From: Branchiostoma belcheri
Taxonomy: Eukaryota; Chordata; Leptocardii; Amphioxiformes; Branchiostomatidae
Assembly (NCBI RefSeq): GCF_001625305.1
Contig: NW_017802514.1
Span: 110,284-174,283 of the forward strand
Length of the DNA: 64,000 bases
Direction of reading: 5' to 3'
The notes beneath the pieces were generated by a model. The model was not told where the DNA came from and did no database searches. It was given only the letters and a program-made list of their open reading frames with translations. A program made the position numbers and the translations under genes. Below, piece after piece: positions 35,383 through 48,304 of this stretch (the first letter of the stretch is position 1; the number at the start of each line of letters is the position of its first letter).

Positions 35383-36297
35383 TTTCACAGTTACTAGTCT
35401 TCTGTGCCACGAACTTATAACCATGAACAAATAATTTGCCAACTTCCTTTTTGCTGCACCTGCCACCTCCACATAAAGTGATTTACAGTAAGTTGTGTAT
35501 CACCAACTGCAGGAAATATTGCCTGTAGCAAAAATTACTTAAGGTATAACTGTCTATTGTGAATTAAAGATCTAGGTAAGTTCCTCGATACTGTTACAAA
35601 ATGTTATCGGCCAGATGTCTTAACTCACAAAATACCATATAGCAAAAAAATTGTGTCAAACAGGTACGATATTTTGTATCAAATGCAGTGAAGGTTTGTC
35701 TTCAAATTTAAATTCTGTCAGAAAGATGTGCTATAATCTATTTCTATCTTTGAAGAATTTGACTTCTTTGTCTTTGAATTTAGACAAAGTGGGCAGAACC
35801 TCATGATAAGACACATTCCATAATCAAGAAAAAAACACTGCAAAACACTTTTCTTCACTGATCTGTCAGACCGTAGAATCTGACACAAGATAAATCATAC
35901 CTGTTTAGGTTTGGGGAGCATTAAGTTTATACATATATCAGTGTTAATTTGTATTACTAAGTATCAAGGACATTCAGGCAATGCTGATATGTTAATCAAA
36001 GAATATACAACCGATATATATCTAGTATGGCATTTGTTTGGAAAGTGTCAGGCAATTAAAAGTCTTACTGAAGTGTTAAATTCAATGTGGTTTGCATTGT
36101 CTGTTTACTGAGCATCAGTCCATCCCAGTTAAAATACTGTTTAGCTGAAATTAAAAAGCATGGAAACATCCAAATTTCTCAAACTTTAATATTTTGGTAG
36201 CAAATTGATGCTATTTGCAAATAAACCAAATAAAGCTGAATATCACATGCATTATTTTTTTTCTTTTGGAGTGTATAGCTTCTACTGACTGTCTTTA
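35383..36297. other. ~915-bp segment present only in the right arm
   Basis: The left arm goes directly from the sequence matching 'cgtattcacggt' to the one matching 'ctgaagaaaag', whereas the right arm carries about 915 bp between them. No clear target duplication is seen, so it may be an insertion here or a deletion from the left arm. It is not similar to the 912-bp insertion in the other arm. Confidence 0.55.
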
Positions 36298-38424
36298 CTG
36301 AAGAAAAGAAGTGGATGCTTCTTTAAATGTCTGATAGTTTTCAAAATCTATCCAGTTGCTTGAGTAACAGTTTTCTGCCGAATATTCATCTCATCACCTG
36401 CATGTTTAACCTCCATCGAATCAGATGTACTGACTTGTAGCTAAATCTGATTACATTTTACAAAAAAAGGATGTAGCCAACCCCAAAAAATGTTTATATT
36501 CAATACAGACAAAACTGTCATTGATGGCACTATGTAGGTTTAACCTTTGTAACATGTCAACCTTTGAAATGTATGTTTGGAAATACAAACTTACCAGTTC
36601 AATGTCTTGATCTTCTTCTGTGCTGTGTCTCAAATGTTCTCTGTGTCTTCAAGTCAACTGGTTTGCTAAGCTCTCATTTGGTCTGCAGTGGACAGGAGTT
36701 GCTGGTCATCACAGGTTTCTCCCAGTCAGCACAGGAACATCAGGACACACCTACATGTAATAAGGAAAGGATAATTAGTGTGATGCAAAAACATCTCCCA
36801 TTCAACACTGAATGGCCATTAAATGATAGATAAGACACTTGAACAATTGAACTATCTCTTTGCTTATCAATAAATCTGATGTAGAAAAATGCTGTAACAT
36901 TGATAAAAAAATCCAGGCTGTGTGTTATTTCTTTAAAGTTACAGTGACTGTAATTCTGACATATTAGCAACAGAAAGAAGCTACCAAGTACTATATACAG
37001 ATATAACAAGTTACACACTTTACTCAAATACACCAAGCAAGTGGAATTTGCAAAATGCAGAATTAAGATTTTTCTCACCTGATATTCTTATAGGGTCTTC
37101 TGGGGTCACCTAGACTGGTCTGGTCTGGTCCAATCCAGTCTTGTCAGGTTCAGACAGGAATCATCACTACTGCATCAGTCAGCAGCCACCTAACTATGTA
37201 GAGATACCAAGTTACATACTTGTCTCAAATAATCAAGTAAATGGTAAGCAAAATGCAGAGTTCCAATTTTCCTCACCTGGCCTGATACTCTGTATCCGAT
37301 CACCTGGTGCCTCTGCCATCACAAGTCTGATCTCATCTGGACAGGAACACTTGCAGAGCTGGCAAACCCTCAGCACACAGCTAACTACAGAATCACATGA
37401 AAACAAGGTCAAGTTACAAGGTGTTATCAGCCCTATCATACACAGACAATAAAAAGCTTAACAACTACTTACTAGTAGACCAGAAACTTTTGATGCCATT
37501 CTTGAAGAGCTTAAAAGTCATGTTTAAAACATACAGCTAACACTTAAATCACCTAACTGTATAAAGAATAATCAATTTAGGGTATTGATGAGAAAAATTG
37601 TACCCAGGACTTGTCATATAACAACTTTTAAGACTTGCTATGCATTTGTGGACACAATGGTACTCTGTACAGTTGGTTTAATTGAACACAATGTCATGTA
37701 TGTGAATATTACACTAACTTTACACATGTACATAAAATGTAGAGGTTTATTTTTGGTTTCATAAACTTGAGAATGTTCGATGTCTAATTAGTTGGTTCTA
37801 CAATTAAACAAAAAACTAATCACATGCATGTAACAATTTTACATTATTCCTATCCTATCCAATACCTAAAATTATTGAAGCTTCAAAAACAGACTTTAGG
37901 GCAAAAAATGAGGAATTTGGGGTTGACACAGAACTTGAATGTTACTAGTATATGTTTTTTTTAATCAGGAAAAATGCTGGCAAATCCAAGAAACATCAAG
38001 TTAAAGTGGTGTTTGTATTGTCATTTTATCCCAGTCTGAAATACCTAGCCAAATGAAGGGAAATGTTGCATGCATACCGATAGGCAAAATTCTCCATGAG
38101 GGAAATCCCCACGAATATTCTACCCATGTTTCCTTTCTATTTCACTTCTATTTCACAGACAAGGGGCAAAATTATTAGACCAGGTATACAGAAACAAACG
38201 TCCATTCTTTTCTCTTGAAACTTTAACTCAAGAGTAGGAATATATTCTGGGACAAGACGTGAAGAATTAATAGCACAGTGAGATATATTGAAACAACAAC
38301 GACCCAAAACTACACAAACTATCGCGTTGCATTGTTAAAATCACACGAATATACCGAAACGTGTTGTTATCAGTTTGTGGGAAATAAATTCTACGCATTT
38401 TTTACGGCACGGCTTGTTACCTAA

Positions 38425-38485
38425 CCTTGTGAAAACTCTGCCCTCCCAACGACCACGCCGCCATCCTTTTGGCGCCATTTTCTCG
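38425..38485 (-). promoter_or_regulatory. Candidate minus-strand first exon with GC-rich start
   Basis: On the minus strand, GAAAATGGCGCCAAAAGGATGGCGGCG is followed by a donor ACAAG|GTTAGG (near 38430). In one frame this encodes MAAWSLGGQSFHK, in another MAPKGWRRGRWEG. The ATGGCGGC motifs are typical of animal start sites. It could be an upstream exon of the LRR gene, with the giant palindrome in its intron, or an unrelated transcript. Unproven. Confidence 0.25.
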
Positions 38486-39921
38486 TCTTCTCCAAAATCT
38501 ACCACGTCAGGAAATCCGCAATTTCTTCGCCCAAAATCCAGAAAACCTCACAACTGAGCAACTCCACCGTAGACTCATCCCCAAAGATTTCTTCTGCAAG
38601 TTAGAATGAAGGTTTTTCGAGCTGGAAGCCGAAAATTTACCAAAAAGTTGACAAATAATTCCTGGTGTTCCCCGCGTGGCTCCGACAGACGCACTGAACG
38701 CAGAGTGGCCCGTACCACTGTGACTTTTACACAGCTGTGTACAACAGCTGTTCTAATTTACCCTGATAACCACAACTACTTTACCGCCAAAAATCAATCC
38801 CCACAGAAAAAATAATGTCTCTCTGCTCAAAATGTCGGAGTAGTCTGTGTCAAAATAACACACAGGTAGTGTCGGCAGCAATAAGTATTCAATTTGGTCA
38901 AAGTATAGTAGCCGGAATCTGCTAATTCAATCAGCCTCGGCACCACATGTTTCTAATGGAAATGGTACCTGTCCTTGGTGCTGAACGCCATTATCATTAT
39001 AGTAAAACACACAGTATGTATGGTGAAAACCACACGCGCGCGCTCGCTTTTTGAGCATCCGTAAAGTACAGGGACTTGCTAAAGCTAGCTGGCCAAACCT
39101 TACAGAAAAAAAATGACATGCACTTGAGGAAGGTAGGAGTGGAACTGTCAACGGTCCACGATACATTCACAATGCGGCAGCGGCTACGTATACATGTTAC
39201 GTTGTATTCGGGCAAGCTGATTCCGCCAAAATGAAAATCCAGGTACTAATATAGCTTATTTTACGCTTTTCATAGACTGCACCGATTACATACGCTAAAT
39301 GCTGTTATATATGAACCTTTTAGTCGTTTCAGAAATGACAACAAACAGCAGGGAGGGCCTAGCTGAGTTTCAACAATGGCGTTTAGAATGAAAAATTCAG
39401 AGAATCGCAAACATTACCCTCTCCCAACCATCTTTCAACCATCTTTGTCATTTTTAAGGGTCTGCATGGGAGGTCCCGATCACACGTCGCATCACTAAAT
39501 CCAACAACCACAATTTACTGTTTGTTCAGGTTGGTTTCACGTAGATTACATTTGCAGCCGTTTTATACAAATTCCACATTAATATGCAAATTAGATCCTT
39601 ATTTGCATAATTGTCATCTATTTATGTTAAGCATCACTGAAGCAACCTACATACCAAAAATCTTGACTACCGGTTCTTGAGTTATCTTCCTTTGAATAAA
39701 CGACCGTGCAGTTCCAGGCAACCTGCTAGGGGGCCGAAACTCGAGTATGACCAGATTATGAGATAGCAAAACCGGAAAAGATCTGCTGCAGTACCATAAC
39801 AAGCCGCCAGGGGGTCCAAAATCTAATTAGATAATTTTCGATGTCTTATTAAAGACTTATATATATTAAAAACCGCTGCCTTCCATGATAGGACTGGTCA
39901 TGACTTTACAGTCACATTAGA

Positions 39922-40083
39922 CTACTCTCCAAGCAGAGGTTTGGGTTTTGGGGTATTTTGGGCGTGTTTTCAGGCTTTTTATGTGGGTTTCTTTTTTGCA
40001 CAGTACAAAAAAGAAACCCCATAAAAAAGGCCTAAAAATACCCAAAAATACCCCCAAAACCCAAATCTCTGCTTGGAGAGTAG
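39922..40083. mobile_element. 162-bp hairpin (foldback MITE)
   Basis: ctactctccaagcagaggtt and, at the other end, aaatctctgcttggagagtag begin a nearly full-length inverted repeat; arms are about 75 bp with a short loop near 39997-40002. The arms are rich in ttttgggg / ccccaaaa. Confidence 0.8.
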
Positions 40084-41994
40084 CAGAACACGCTGTCCTC
40101 CCAGGGTGCAGACGAAATAGTCTTCCAAGACTGGACTGCCAATGATGGACTACCAGCATACCAAATATCAAGACAATCCACATAAGCCTTCTCGAGTTAA
40201 TTTGTTGACAGACAGACAGACGCAGGGACGCCTCCGAAAACATATCCTTCTTGGCGAAGGTAATAAACTGACGAGCGTATCTAACGTATAGTCATGTTAG
40301 TTTAAAGCGGAGATGAAGAAAGCCTTCCTCGAACGGCGGCTTTACTAAGTGCAGGTTTAAACACAGGAAATTGTCACCAGCGCAAATAATTCACGCCATT
40401 CTGTGTTTTAGCTTCATTTCATTGCAACAAGTTCGGCCCAAATAGTCACGACTCACGAGAACATAAAGGACAATATTAAGTGCGACTCACCCCTTTAAAC
40501 GGACGTAGTTCTTCTTAAAAGATGAATTTTAACCACGGAGTTCTTGCATGTCCACCGCGGCACCCTCGCTATCTTGCTGCGGCGTGGTCTTACCACCTGA
40601 TAAGGGATCACCATAATTCGCATTTTCTCAAATAAGTAATTAAGTTAGATTGAATACCGGTGTGATCGTACAACCTGTTAATGAATCATCGTAATTTGCA
40701 TTTCTTTCTTAAGCTTTAAACCGTATTAGACCAACACTATTACCGGTACCATTAGAGGAATTTTGCTAGTCTCCACCTGACTCCTTTTGTAGGCTGATAA
40801 ATAGTAGAAAATCTGAGGTGAGGTGTACGTTCTTAACAACCTCATTAATCAGATTATCTTGGAGACGCCCCCTTCTTGCTTTTACTGTATCCATGAAAAC
40901 AATAGCTTACCAATAATAGTGTCCACCTTTCTGCCCAGGGGGATTACACTAAAGACAGAGAGACTGACCAACACAGGTTTTGATTTATAAAAAATCATTT
41001 CTTTGATTACTCTTGTGTTACATGAGGCCACTAGGGTAGTGTACCAGTACTTAATGATTCGCTATTTTGGAGCTGCACATAATAGATTTTTGCAGCACTC
41101 TGAGAACCGGTATGCAGCCCTTGTTAATATCAATTGGCAAAGATATGAGAGACTCTTGTTCCTTTCTTCAGACTTTTATACTTAACATGAATAAAAGAAC
41201 AATTGAACTATAAATCTAACATATATATAACCAGAGTTCCGTGATCCCATACCTTCGTCAAATTATGTGACTCGTAACCGCTACGACTGACGACTAGATG
41301 TGTTATTCTCTACCCAATGAAAGTACGTCTTCTTTTTTAAACCTTTTTATCGTCATTTTCCTCATACTTTCGCCAAATTATGTACTTAATCTTGAATGAA
41401 TAATGAATGCATTGTTTAGTTGATCATATTCTCTACCCAGTATCAGTTTTATCTCAACAAACACGCTATTATAGCATTTCTTCATAAATTATGTAAATGA
41501 GGTCCAAATATCAAAACATCATGTTTACCTTCAAATAATTTCCAAATAAAAAAAGCAATTATTGACGCAAGTATGAAATTCGAGGCCGCTACCACTATAA
41601 ACTTATAACATTTTTCTCATTGATTATGCAGATCAGCAGCTTCATCCATTACATTTACCTATTATTTCTTCTAACAACTATGTGATTACATTCAGTGTGT
41701 ACCTTCAACTATATTTGAATGTCATGGGACTAATTGAAAGCTAAATGACACTGTATTTGATTATGAATAAGTTCATCTGTGATGGTAAGAAATACAGGAA
41801 AAAAATTTTTTCACATCTTTTTCCAAATTCATGTGGCCACGCGAGCGATTATCATAACTCATTTGCCTACGAATGATTTGCATACATGTATTTTGAAATA
41901 CTAGTAGCATGCATGCATATGATGTAAATAAAAACAACGATCGCCCGTCTGTACTGTCTTCTATCCTATATGGTCCATGGCTGTGATGCTGTTT

Positions 41995-44900
41995 TCACGT
42001 AAGGCGCACCACGCGGACAAACAGCGATCCATCTGGTTCCGGTAAAGATGGGGGTGAATACGCCGGTGGAGGGGTGGACGGTGGAGGGGTGGCTGGTGGA
42101 GGGGTAGCCGGTGGAGGGGTAGCCGGTGGAGGAGGTTCAACGGTATTACTGTTACCCTCAGGCGGAGTGTTGTGTTCCGAATCTGCGACAGATCCTTTTT
42201 TCTTACAACAGACTTTGCAGCTGCAGATGCCAATGATCAGCATGATAACCAGACCAGCGGCAAAGGCTCCGAGTGCGATCCTAAATGTGGTCAGCCCCTC
42301 GGAACCTTGAGGGGGTAAGAAATTGGAACTGAATATAGCATATAATTTTTCACGTTTGTAACACGATTAATCTAATGAAGATTGCAAAATTAATCTAATG
42401 AAGATTTTTTTTTCATTTTCTCCCTTAGACCTCCACCCCCAAAACCTCTGCTAATCAGTGTTAACACACTTAAGTCAGTGGGGTTAATTCTAGCGGCGGT
42501 TACCGTTAGGAGTAACCTCCTTTTCAGGCGTTCCGGGATCGGGCGCTTTTCTTGGGGGGGGGGAGGTAATTTCTGATCAAACGTAGATCGCACGCAATAG
42601 ACGCTCCGGCCACCAACAAGGTATGGCTATGTACTATGTTAGTATGTACTATGTACTAAAAAAAGCGCCCGATCCTGAAAAGGAGGCTACGCTAGGAGCG
42701 CAATTTCAACGCAAGTTAGTTAGGCTAACGTTACCCGTTTCAATGTGTGCAGAAGGCCACTATTTGATAAGAAGCCCAAAATATTTATGCAAAGAATAAA
42801 ATACTAATACTAAGTACTCACTGGCGCAAAAAACTGCCACATATCTGTTTGCCACAAAACGTTTGCCATCTGTATCTAACAGATACCAGGTCCCAGAGAT
42901 GTCTTCAGGGTAAACGCTCCTATCGTCCACGTACATCCCCACTTCAGCAGATCCCAAATAAGGACCAACGTGCCAGCTTCCATCCGACGGGTAGTAGAAA
43001 AGATAGTCACTGCCAGCTTTATACACCGGCCGATTACCGTGGAACTCCCCGGTCATGGTGAAGACTGTCATCCGATGGTGCTGAGCAGAGAACGACCCTT
43101 CAAAACGGACTGACCGACAACCTGATTATGATGAAAAAATAATATTGATAACAACAGTGAGAAAAGATATGTAATAATGATTGTTATATTTCAAATCAAA
43201 TGAATCTCAAGGTTACCCTTACCAAGATTGCTTGAAGGGAAACAGAGGACACCGACGTCATAGGTGTGAGTACAGGAGCTGCTGTGAATTCCCCAGCCGC
43301 TGGAACTACAGTCAAACAGGCTGCTCTCCGTACCGGTGCAGACGGTGTCATCCATGTAGATATTCCCAGAACCTGGTATTCACGACAAAACGTGACCAAG
43401 ATCAATGATTTTACTTTCTTTGTGTAACGTTACTGGTAGTAGATATTAAAACATTTTCACCACAACCAATATAGGGATCGAAATACCTTTTTTTTCTGCG
43501 TAACTGCACTGGTGCAGACAATATTCAAAATTACCTGCGTACACCGGACATATTTTACCTGCACCAGACGTAAAACTGTTGAAAACCATTGCCATTATTT
43601 CTTTTAGGTGGTAACAGTCAATGCAGCAAATTAAAGTTCATACACCTACGGTATAAACATCGCAAAGGACCCGTGCAGGTTAGTTGCAGTTAGACATCAG
43701 AAATACCCCCACAGGCGGCACAGCTCCAATTTTACATGCACTAACATGTACACCAGTACACAGACCAGTGCAGGTTAGGTGGAGGTAGACATCAGAAATA
43801 CTTCACGGTTCCTATCTATTACCTGCACTAAGGTGCATACACATTTGTACAGCTGATTTCACGTGTTTTTCTCTAGTTCACATTAACATACCTAGTCCGT
43901 AATAATATGCCGACAGACGCACTGCGGCCGCGCCTGGATACCCCAGCATCCTGCAAACGACCTTGCCTTCATAGGTGCCGAATGGGGAGCTATAATGGCT
44001 ACAAATTGTCCCCCAGTTGTAACTGTCCACCGGCCGAACCTCCACGCGTCCTTCGTTCGGTCTTGACCCTCCAACCAACCGGATTCTGCTAGCTATATTG
44101 GGCGTGAAAAAGGTGCTTGGTTTTAGTTATGACAACTTGAAAAGTGGCATGGAAATTGGCATACGAGGTGTCTGGTGTCCATCGTCAAAAAATACATAGT
44201 GGTCAGTATCTGGGAGTGGCAATCTTTTCATGTTAACAATATAAACAGTACTCGATTTAACAACGATACTAAACAAGTCCGGTAATTTTGAACAAGGGTT
44301 GTAAATGATGTTACAGACTTTTATTGACTGCAACTTGACTTTGCAACGGCAATAGTTAAACAAGTCTGGTAACAAGTGTTGTAAATGAAATTATAGTACC
44401 TGACTTTTAATATGGACTGTCATTGCAAATCCATGTGATATTCACAACAGTTATTGAGTCAATCATCATATTGCATGTACGTTTGTATATCACCTTACAC
44501 GTACCCTCGCAGTTCTGAGTTGTGAAGTTCATCATATAGCCAGTGGCGCAGGTACAGTTGTAGCTCCCTATGGTGTTCGCACATGTACCATTCTGACACA
44601 CGCTACCATCTGCACATTCGTCGATATCTGTTAACACAGGATCGAGGCGCAATGTGATTCAGCTGGGCCCAACAGGCAGGCAGATTAAGCACTAATGTCA
44701 TGATGTCTTTGAAACTTTGACTTTTTTTTTAGTTAGGCCATGTAAATTTTATGTTTAGAACGTTTCCACTGGGATTGGTGTTGAAATAAAGGCTTCTGAG
44801 AGCTTCTAATGTCTGACCCCCAAATCCCTTGCGACACGAGTACTGTAACTGATACATCACATGGCCTATATGTTACAGTCACAGTCGTTATATGTTATAT

Positions 44901-47900
44901 AAAATGTGGCTAACCTTGTACATATGGTTCAAAAGATAAAGCCTTTAGGTCTGCACCGGAGACTGGGCTGATCATCTTATACGTAGCAGTATGATTGTAA
45001 TACATGTCCAGGTTGTACTAAAATTATCACTCTTCTTGTTAAATTTACGACGGAATATAACTGGAAGAAGACAAACCTTGGCAAGTCTTTCCATCTGCCT
45101 GCATGTTGTAGCCATGGTCACATTCACAATAGTACGACCCCACTGTGTTCACACATGAGCCACCATTGCCCAGGTCACAGTCGTTAAGCGTGTTGTCCGA
45201 ACACTCATTAACATCTGTGGACAAAATGATATTGACATTTATTATATACACAGAGTTTATCTCTGCATCTTGCAACTGTAGAGTAGAGCAATACAATAAC
45301 AACAACAAAATTGCAAATTTATGGCCGATAGCTATTATTGATATGAAAGTTAACAAAGTTTAACAAAAGCACCCTTGCACCCAACAAGCCGCCAGAGAGG
45401 CAAAACCTACGTTGACACTCACGTTTCCTTACTGAAAAGCTATATGGTCCTATATGCCACAAAAATCAATACATGTACCATACCATGTCCAGTCTTACCT
45501 CGGCATTGACATTCCCTTGTGCTCGAGGAGTTACCCACGCAGTCGGAACCACCGTTCCGCGGAGGCGGGGTGATGCACTGGCGAGTACGGGTGACGGTCT
45601 CCGCAACGCAGCTGTCGTCACCGCAGCTACAGTAACTCGAGCACGTGGACCAGCTACCCCAGTGCGACCACTGGCCGTCCACCACCGCACTTGGATCTGA
45701 CATAGATAATTGGAGAAAGCACAAGCCCAAAAGTTTGTTAGCTAGTTAGGAAATTAGTTCCTGCACACAATGATATCATTAAAACACCGATGTGGCTATT
45801 GTTGCATAATATTTTTGTTTAATAAATAGCCACATAAAAAAAATACGGTCATAGGAAATGTGCAGCAGGTATATGTTAAACAAGAAGGCCATGGAATTAG
45901 AGAATCTTACAATGCACGAAAATGTGGATTTTTCAATGGCAAACGTTGGACATGTTCGGAAATTTATATTATATTAGTACTTATGCGATAGACAATGACG
46001 TTAGTAATTTGCACCAGAGCTTCTTCGGTATGCCTAGCTGGTGTTTTAAAATACGTTTTAGTTTTTCCAAATCAATACATCAGGATATCATCAAAAGATG
46101 ACAAGAAAAATGAATGTGACCTGAGAATGATATTTTAAAACATTTTCATACTTACCTTCGCAGCTAACTCTCACTAGACTGTTTGGCAAAAAATAGCTGC
46201 CTGAGGCCAGATACCATGTCCCGGATGTGCTGTCTGCGTAGATGCTCCTGTCGTTCTTTAGGTACATCCCAACAGTAGTAGTCCCCAAACGATTACCAAC
46301 ATACCAGCGGATTATGCCTTGGTTGTAATAATACAGGTAGTCGCCACGTGAGGACAGATACACCGGGCGGCCACTGCGAAGGTGGCCTGTCATGGTGTAG
46401 GTGGTCATCCGGTTAAGCTGGGCCGATGTTGACCCGGAAATTCTGACAGTCGGACACCCTTGGATAATAACAATTACAAATTAAGTTAATTTGAATCCAT
46501 AGCAATTATTAGAGGTTCGATGACAGGCCCATCATAAGATCCTACTGACTATGCACAACGTATTTTTCATCTTTTTTAATTGAAAACTGTGCCTGTCTGG
46601 CAAAATGTAACATTAAATTAAAAATCATATTTGTCAAGCAATCAGAAGCCTGGATCATTTGTAAGGGACGTATACATCCATCTAGGCGTTACACATATTT
46701 GCAGGCCGCGGAGAATATGATTAACTGATATAATCCATGAAAATAAGACTCTTACTTGCAAAACCAATTAGTAAAAATGTATAATTCGTCCACCGGGAGG
46801 GTAAACATCATTATCGAAGGTATGAAATCCTGGAACTCTTGTTGATGATGATGCAAACGCCATATATGTATACATACTCTCACAATCAGCAGCGTGACGC
46901 TATCGTAATAGGGGTTTTCCTCATAACAGTGTTGATCTTAAAGTTGAACTTTCTTGCCAATGACAGGCTACGTATAATCCCAGCATAATGTAGATCTAAA
47001 TGTATGGCCGTTAGTTTTCAAGTGTTTGCTTAGCGTATAAACAAATATACCCCCTGCCGGGAACGTTTGAAAACATCTGTGCCCTTGACAACCGTACAAA
47101 TGAAGCTTTGCGCTATACTGCTTTGTGTTTAGCTAATCCAGATGTGGGACGTGACTCAAAGTTTGTATTTTGTAATAACCTTGGTAAATACAGACATGTT
47201 TAATGAGTGACATTTCCAGGTCAACCTGGGAATTTTTATACACTGGTTGATTTAGTGAGGCTTTCTTCGTGCCATATTGCAGATCCGCGAAGCCACATTC
47301 GTCCAAGGTCGTATTGCCAGAAAATAAGCTTAAGTTGCGGCCTGGGCTCGACTATCCCAAGAATGCCCTCAGTTAGTAGATAGAGGAACCCGAACAGAAA
47401 AGTGCAACGGTTAAAAAGTGGGATGAAAGATAAAAAAAAAAACCTTCCTGTTAGTTCGATCGAAGAGACAAGTTTTAAGTAAACACCATGACGATGTGTA
47501 ACAGGTCACTGAGTCCAACTACAATATCTGAGCTACAACAGAGTTATGGTCCACGGAATGCTAAAGAACGGTTCCCAAACATGCAAATAACATGAAGATA
47601 CAAATATGGATAATTTGATAAACGTTTTAAGGCACATAAATCAATGTAATGAAAAGAAATGTATTAAAAGATGTCACACGATCCATATTTTTCTACCAGT
47701 AGTAACTGATACATACTGACTTTATATGTTCGTCTGAGTGAAATCATTTCGACAACTACATTTAGCGAATTCCAGCATTTTTGTACAGTTCTACAATCTG
47801 TTCAAAATTATCCGGTTTTAGAAAAGCATGTGGGAAAGCGTACACGCCTACCACTCTTTCGTCACAAGATTCACACGGCTTCTTGTTGAAATATGGTCTT

Positions 47901-48304
47901 TTTGTTGATAGTCTTACAATCTATTAGAAAATAATCAATGTATTGTGGGCAATTGTAATGGTACCCATATGCTTTTACGACTTTTCTCATATTTCACCAG
48001 AGAGCGAGAGCCAGAGCCAACGCGGACAGCATTTTGAGTCACTGATCGCAAGCGTCTTTTTCACAACAATAAAGACAATTTCTATCTTTATAGAAATGGT
48101 ACCATAGGAAATTCTATTTGCCGAAGGATGTCTTGATATCTTATTTCATAAACATATTAAACCGTAGCATACACTCGATATAGTAAGTAGAAGGGAAGGT
48201 AAACTAAACACTTGAGTTTTTGTTAAACATTAGTTAAGCGTACCTTGTTGGGTGGAACTGTTGAACAGGGTCGCCAACAAAAGCAGAAATAACGTTCGAG
48301 CCAT
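41995..48304 (-). CDS. Mosaic type I membrane protein: module A - TSP1 - 2x cbEGF - SRCR - module A - TM
   Basis: Nine exons: 48304-48244, 46458-46156, 45696-45499, 45214-45077, 44627-44505, 44092-43892, 43372-43223, 43121-42822, 42305-41995. They sum to 1785 nt (594 aa plus stop), and every intron is phase 1. Exon 1 is a signal peptide (MARTLFLLLLATLFNSSTQQ). Module A1 (about 21-121) and A2 (about 391-491) share GRPVY, a DYL(Y/F)YY strand, W(Y/H)VG, VGMY..DRS.Y and SGTWYL. Between them come a thrombospondin type 1 repeat (about 121-187, WSHWGSWSTCS), two calcium-binding EGF domains (DVNEC..., DIDEC...) and an SRCR domain split over two exons (VGG..NEGRVEV to GVLCF). A membrane helix (about 499-518) is followed by a Cys/Lys-rich juxtamembrane and a proline-rich tail. 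It is probably a cell-surface recognition or adhesion receptor; ligand unknown. Confidence 0.88.
42062..42135. repeat. 15-bp coding minisatellite in the receptor tail
   Basis: Five-codon units (plus strand ggtggaggggtagcc) encode PPPAT/PPPST repeats in the cytoplasmic tail of the mosaic receptor. Unit length is a multiple of three, so copy-number changes keep the frame. Confidence 0.85.
42485..42705. mobile_element. Probable small MITE beside the terminal exon of the mosaic receptor
   Basis: Inverted matches: taacctccttttcagg ... gatcgggcgcttttc on the left and aaaagcgcccgatcctgaaa+aggaggcta on the right surround about 100 bp. It lies in the last intron of the mosaic receptor gene. Boundaries are approximate. 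Confidence 0.5.

Larger units (their letters stand above)
30408..37452. mobile_element. Giant inverted repeat (foldback-like element), about 7 kb
   Basis: The outer left segment attgtctgtgtatga at about 30409 is the reverse complement of tcatacacagacaat ending about 37450. Collinear inverted matches continue inward: 30475-30780 with 37060-37380, 31754-32150 with 36590-37015, 32160-32400 with 36340-36590, 32430-33000 with about 34800-35380, and 33000-33850 with 33920-34760. The centre is near 33883 with about 50 bp of non-paired spacer. By eye the arms are roughly 90 percent or more alike, so this is old enough to have diverged and is unlikely to be an assembly fold. There is no long open frame. 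The family is unknown to me; foldback-like transposon or segmental inverted duplication are both possible. Confidence 0.8.
37453..41994. other. Intergenic region between palindrome and mosaic receptor gene
   Basis: Contains a candidate minus-strand first exon near 38440-38480, a long hairpin at 39922-40083, and AT-rich sequence with no recognised coding exon. The segment just below 41995 is the likely 3' UTR of the mosaic receptor. Confidence 0.45.

Noticed and set aside
43490-43850. Candidate additional exon inside the SRCR-splitting intron
   Set aside because: The flanking exons already join phase 1 to phase 1 across a normal SRCR split; the interior consists of 'acctgcac' repeats related to those near 5820.
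45788-45838. Possible MITE with atgtggctatt / aatagccacat ends
   Set aside because: Only an 11-bp inverted repeat over about 50 bp, with no target duplication; may be chance in AT-rich DNA.
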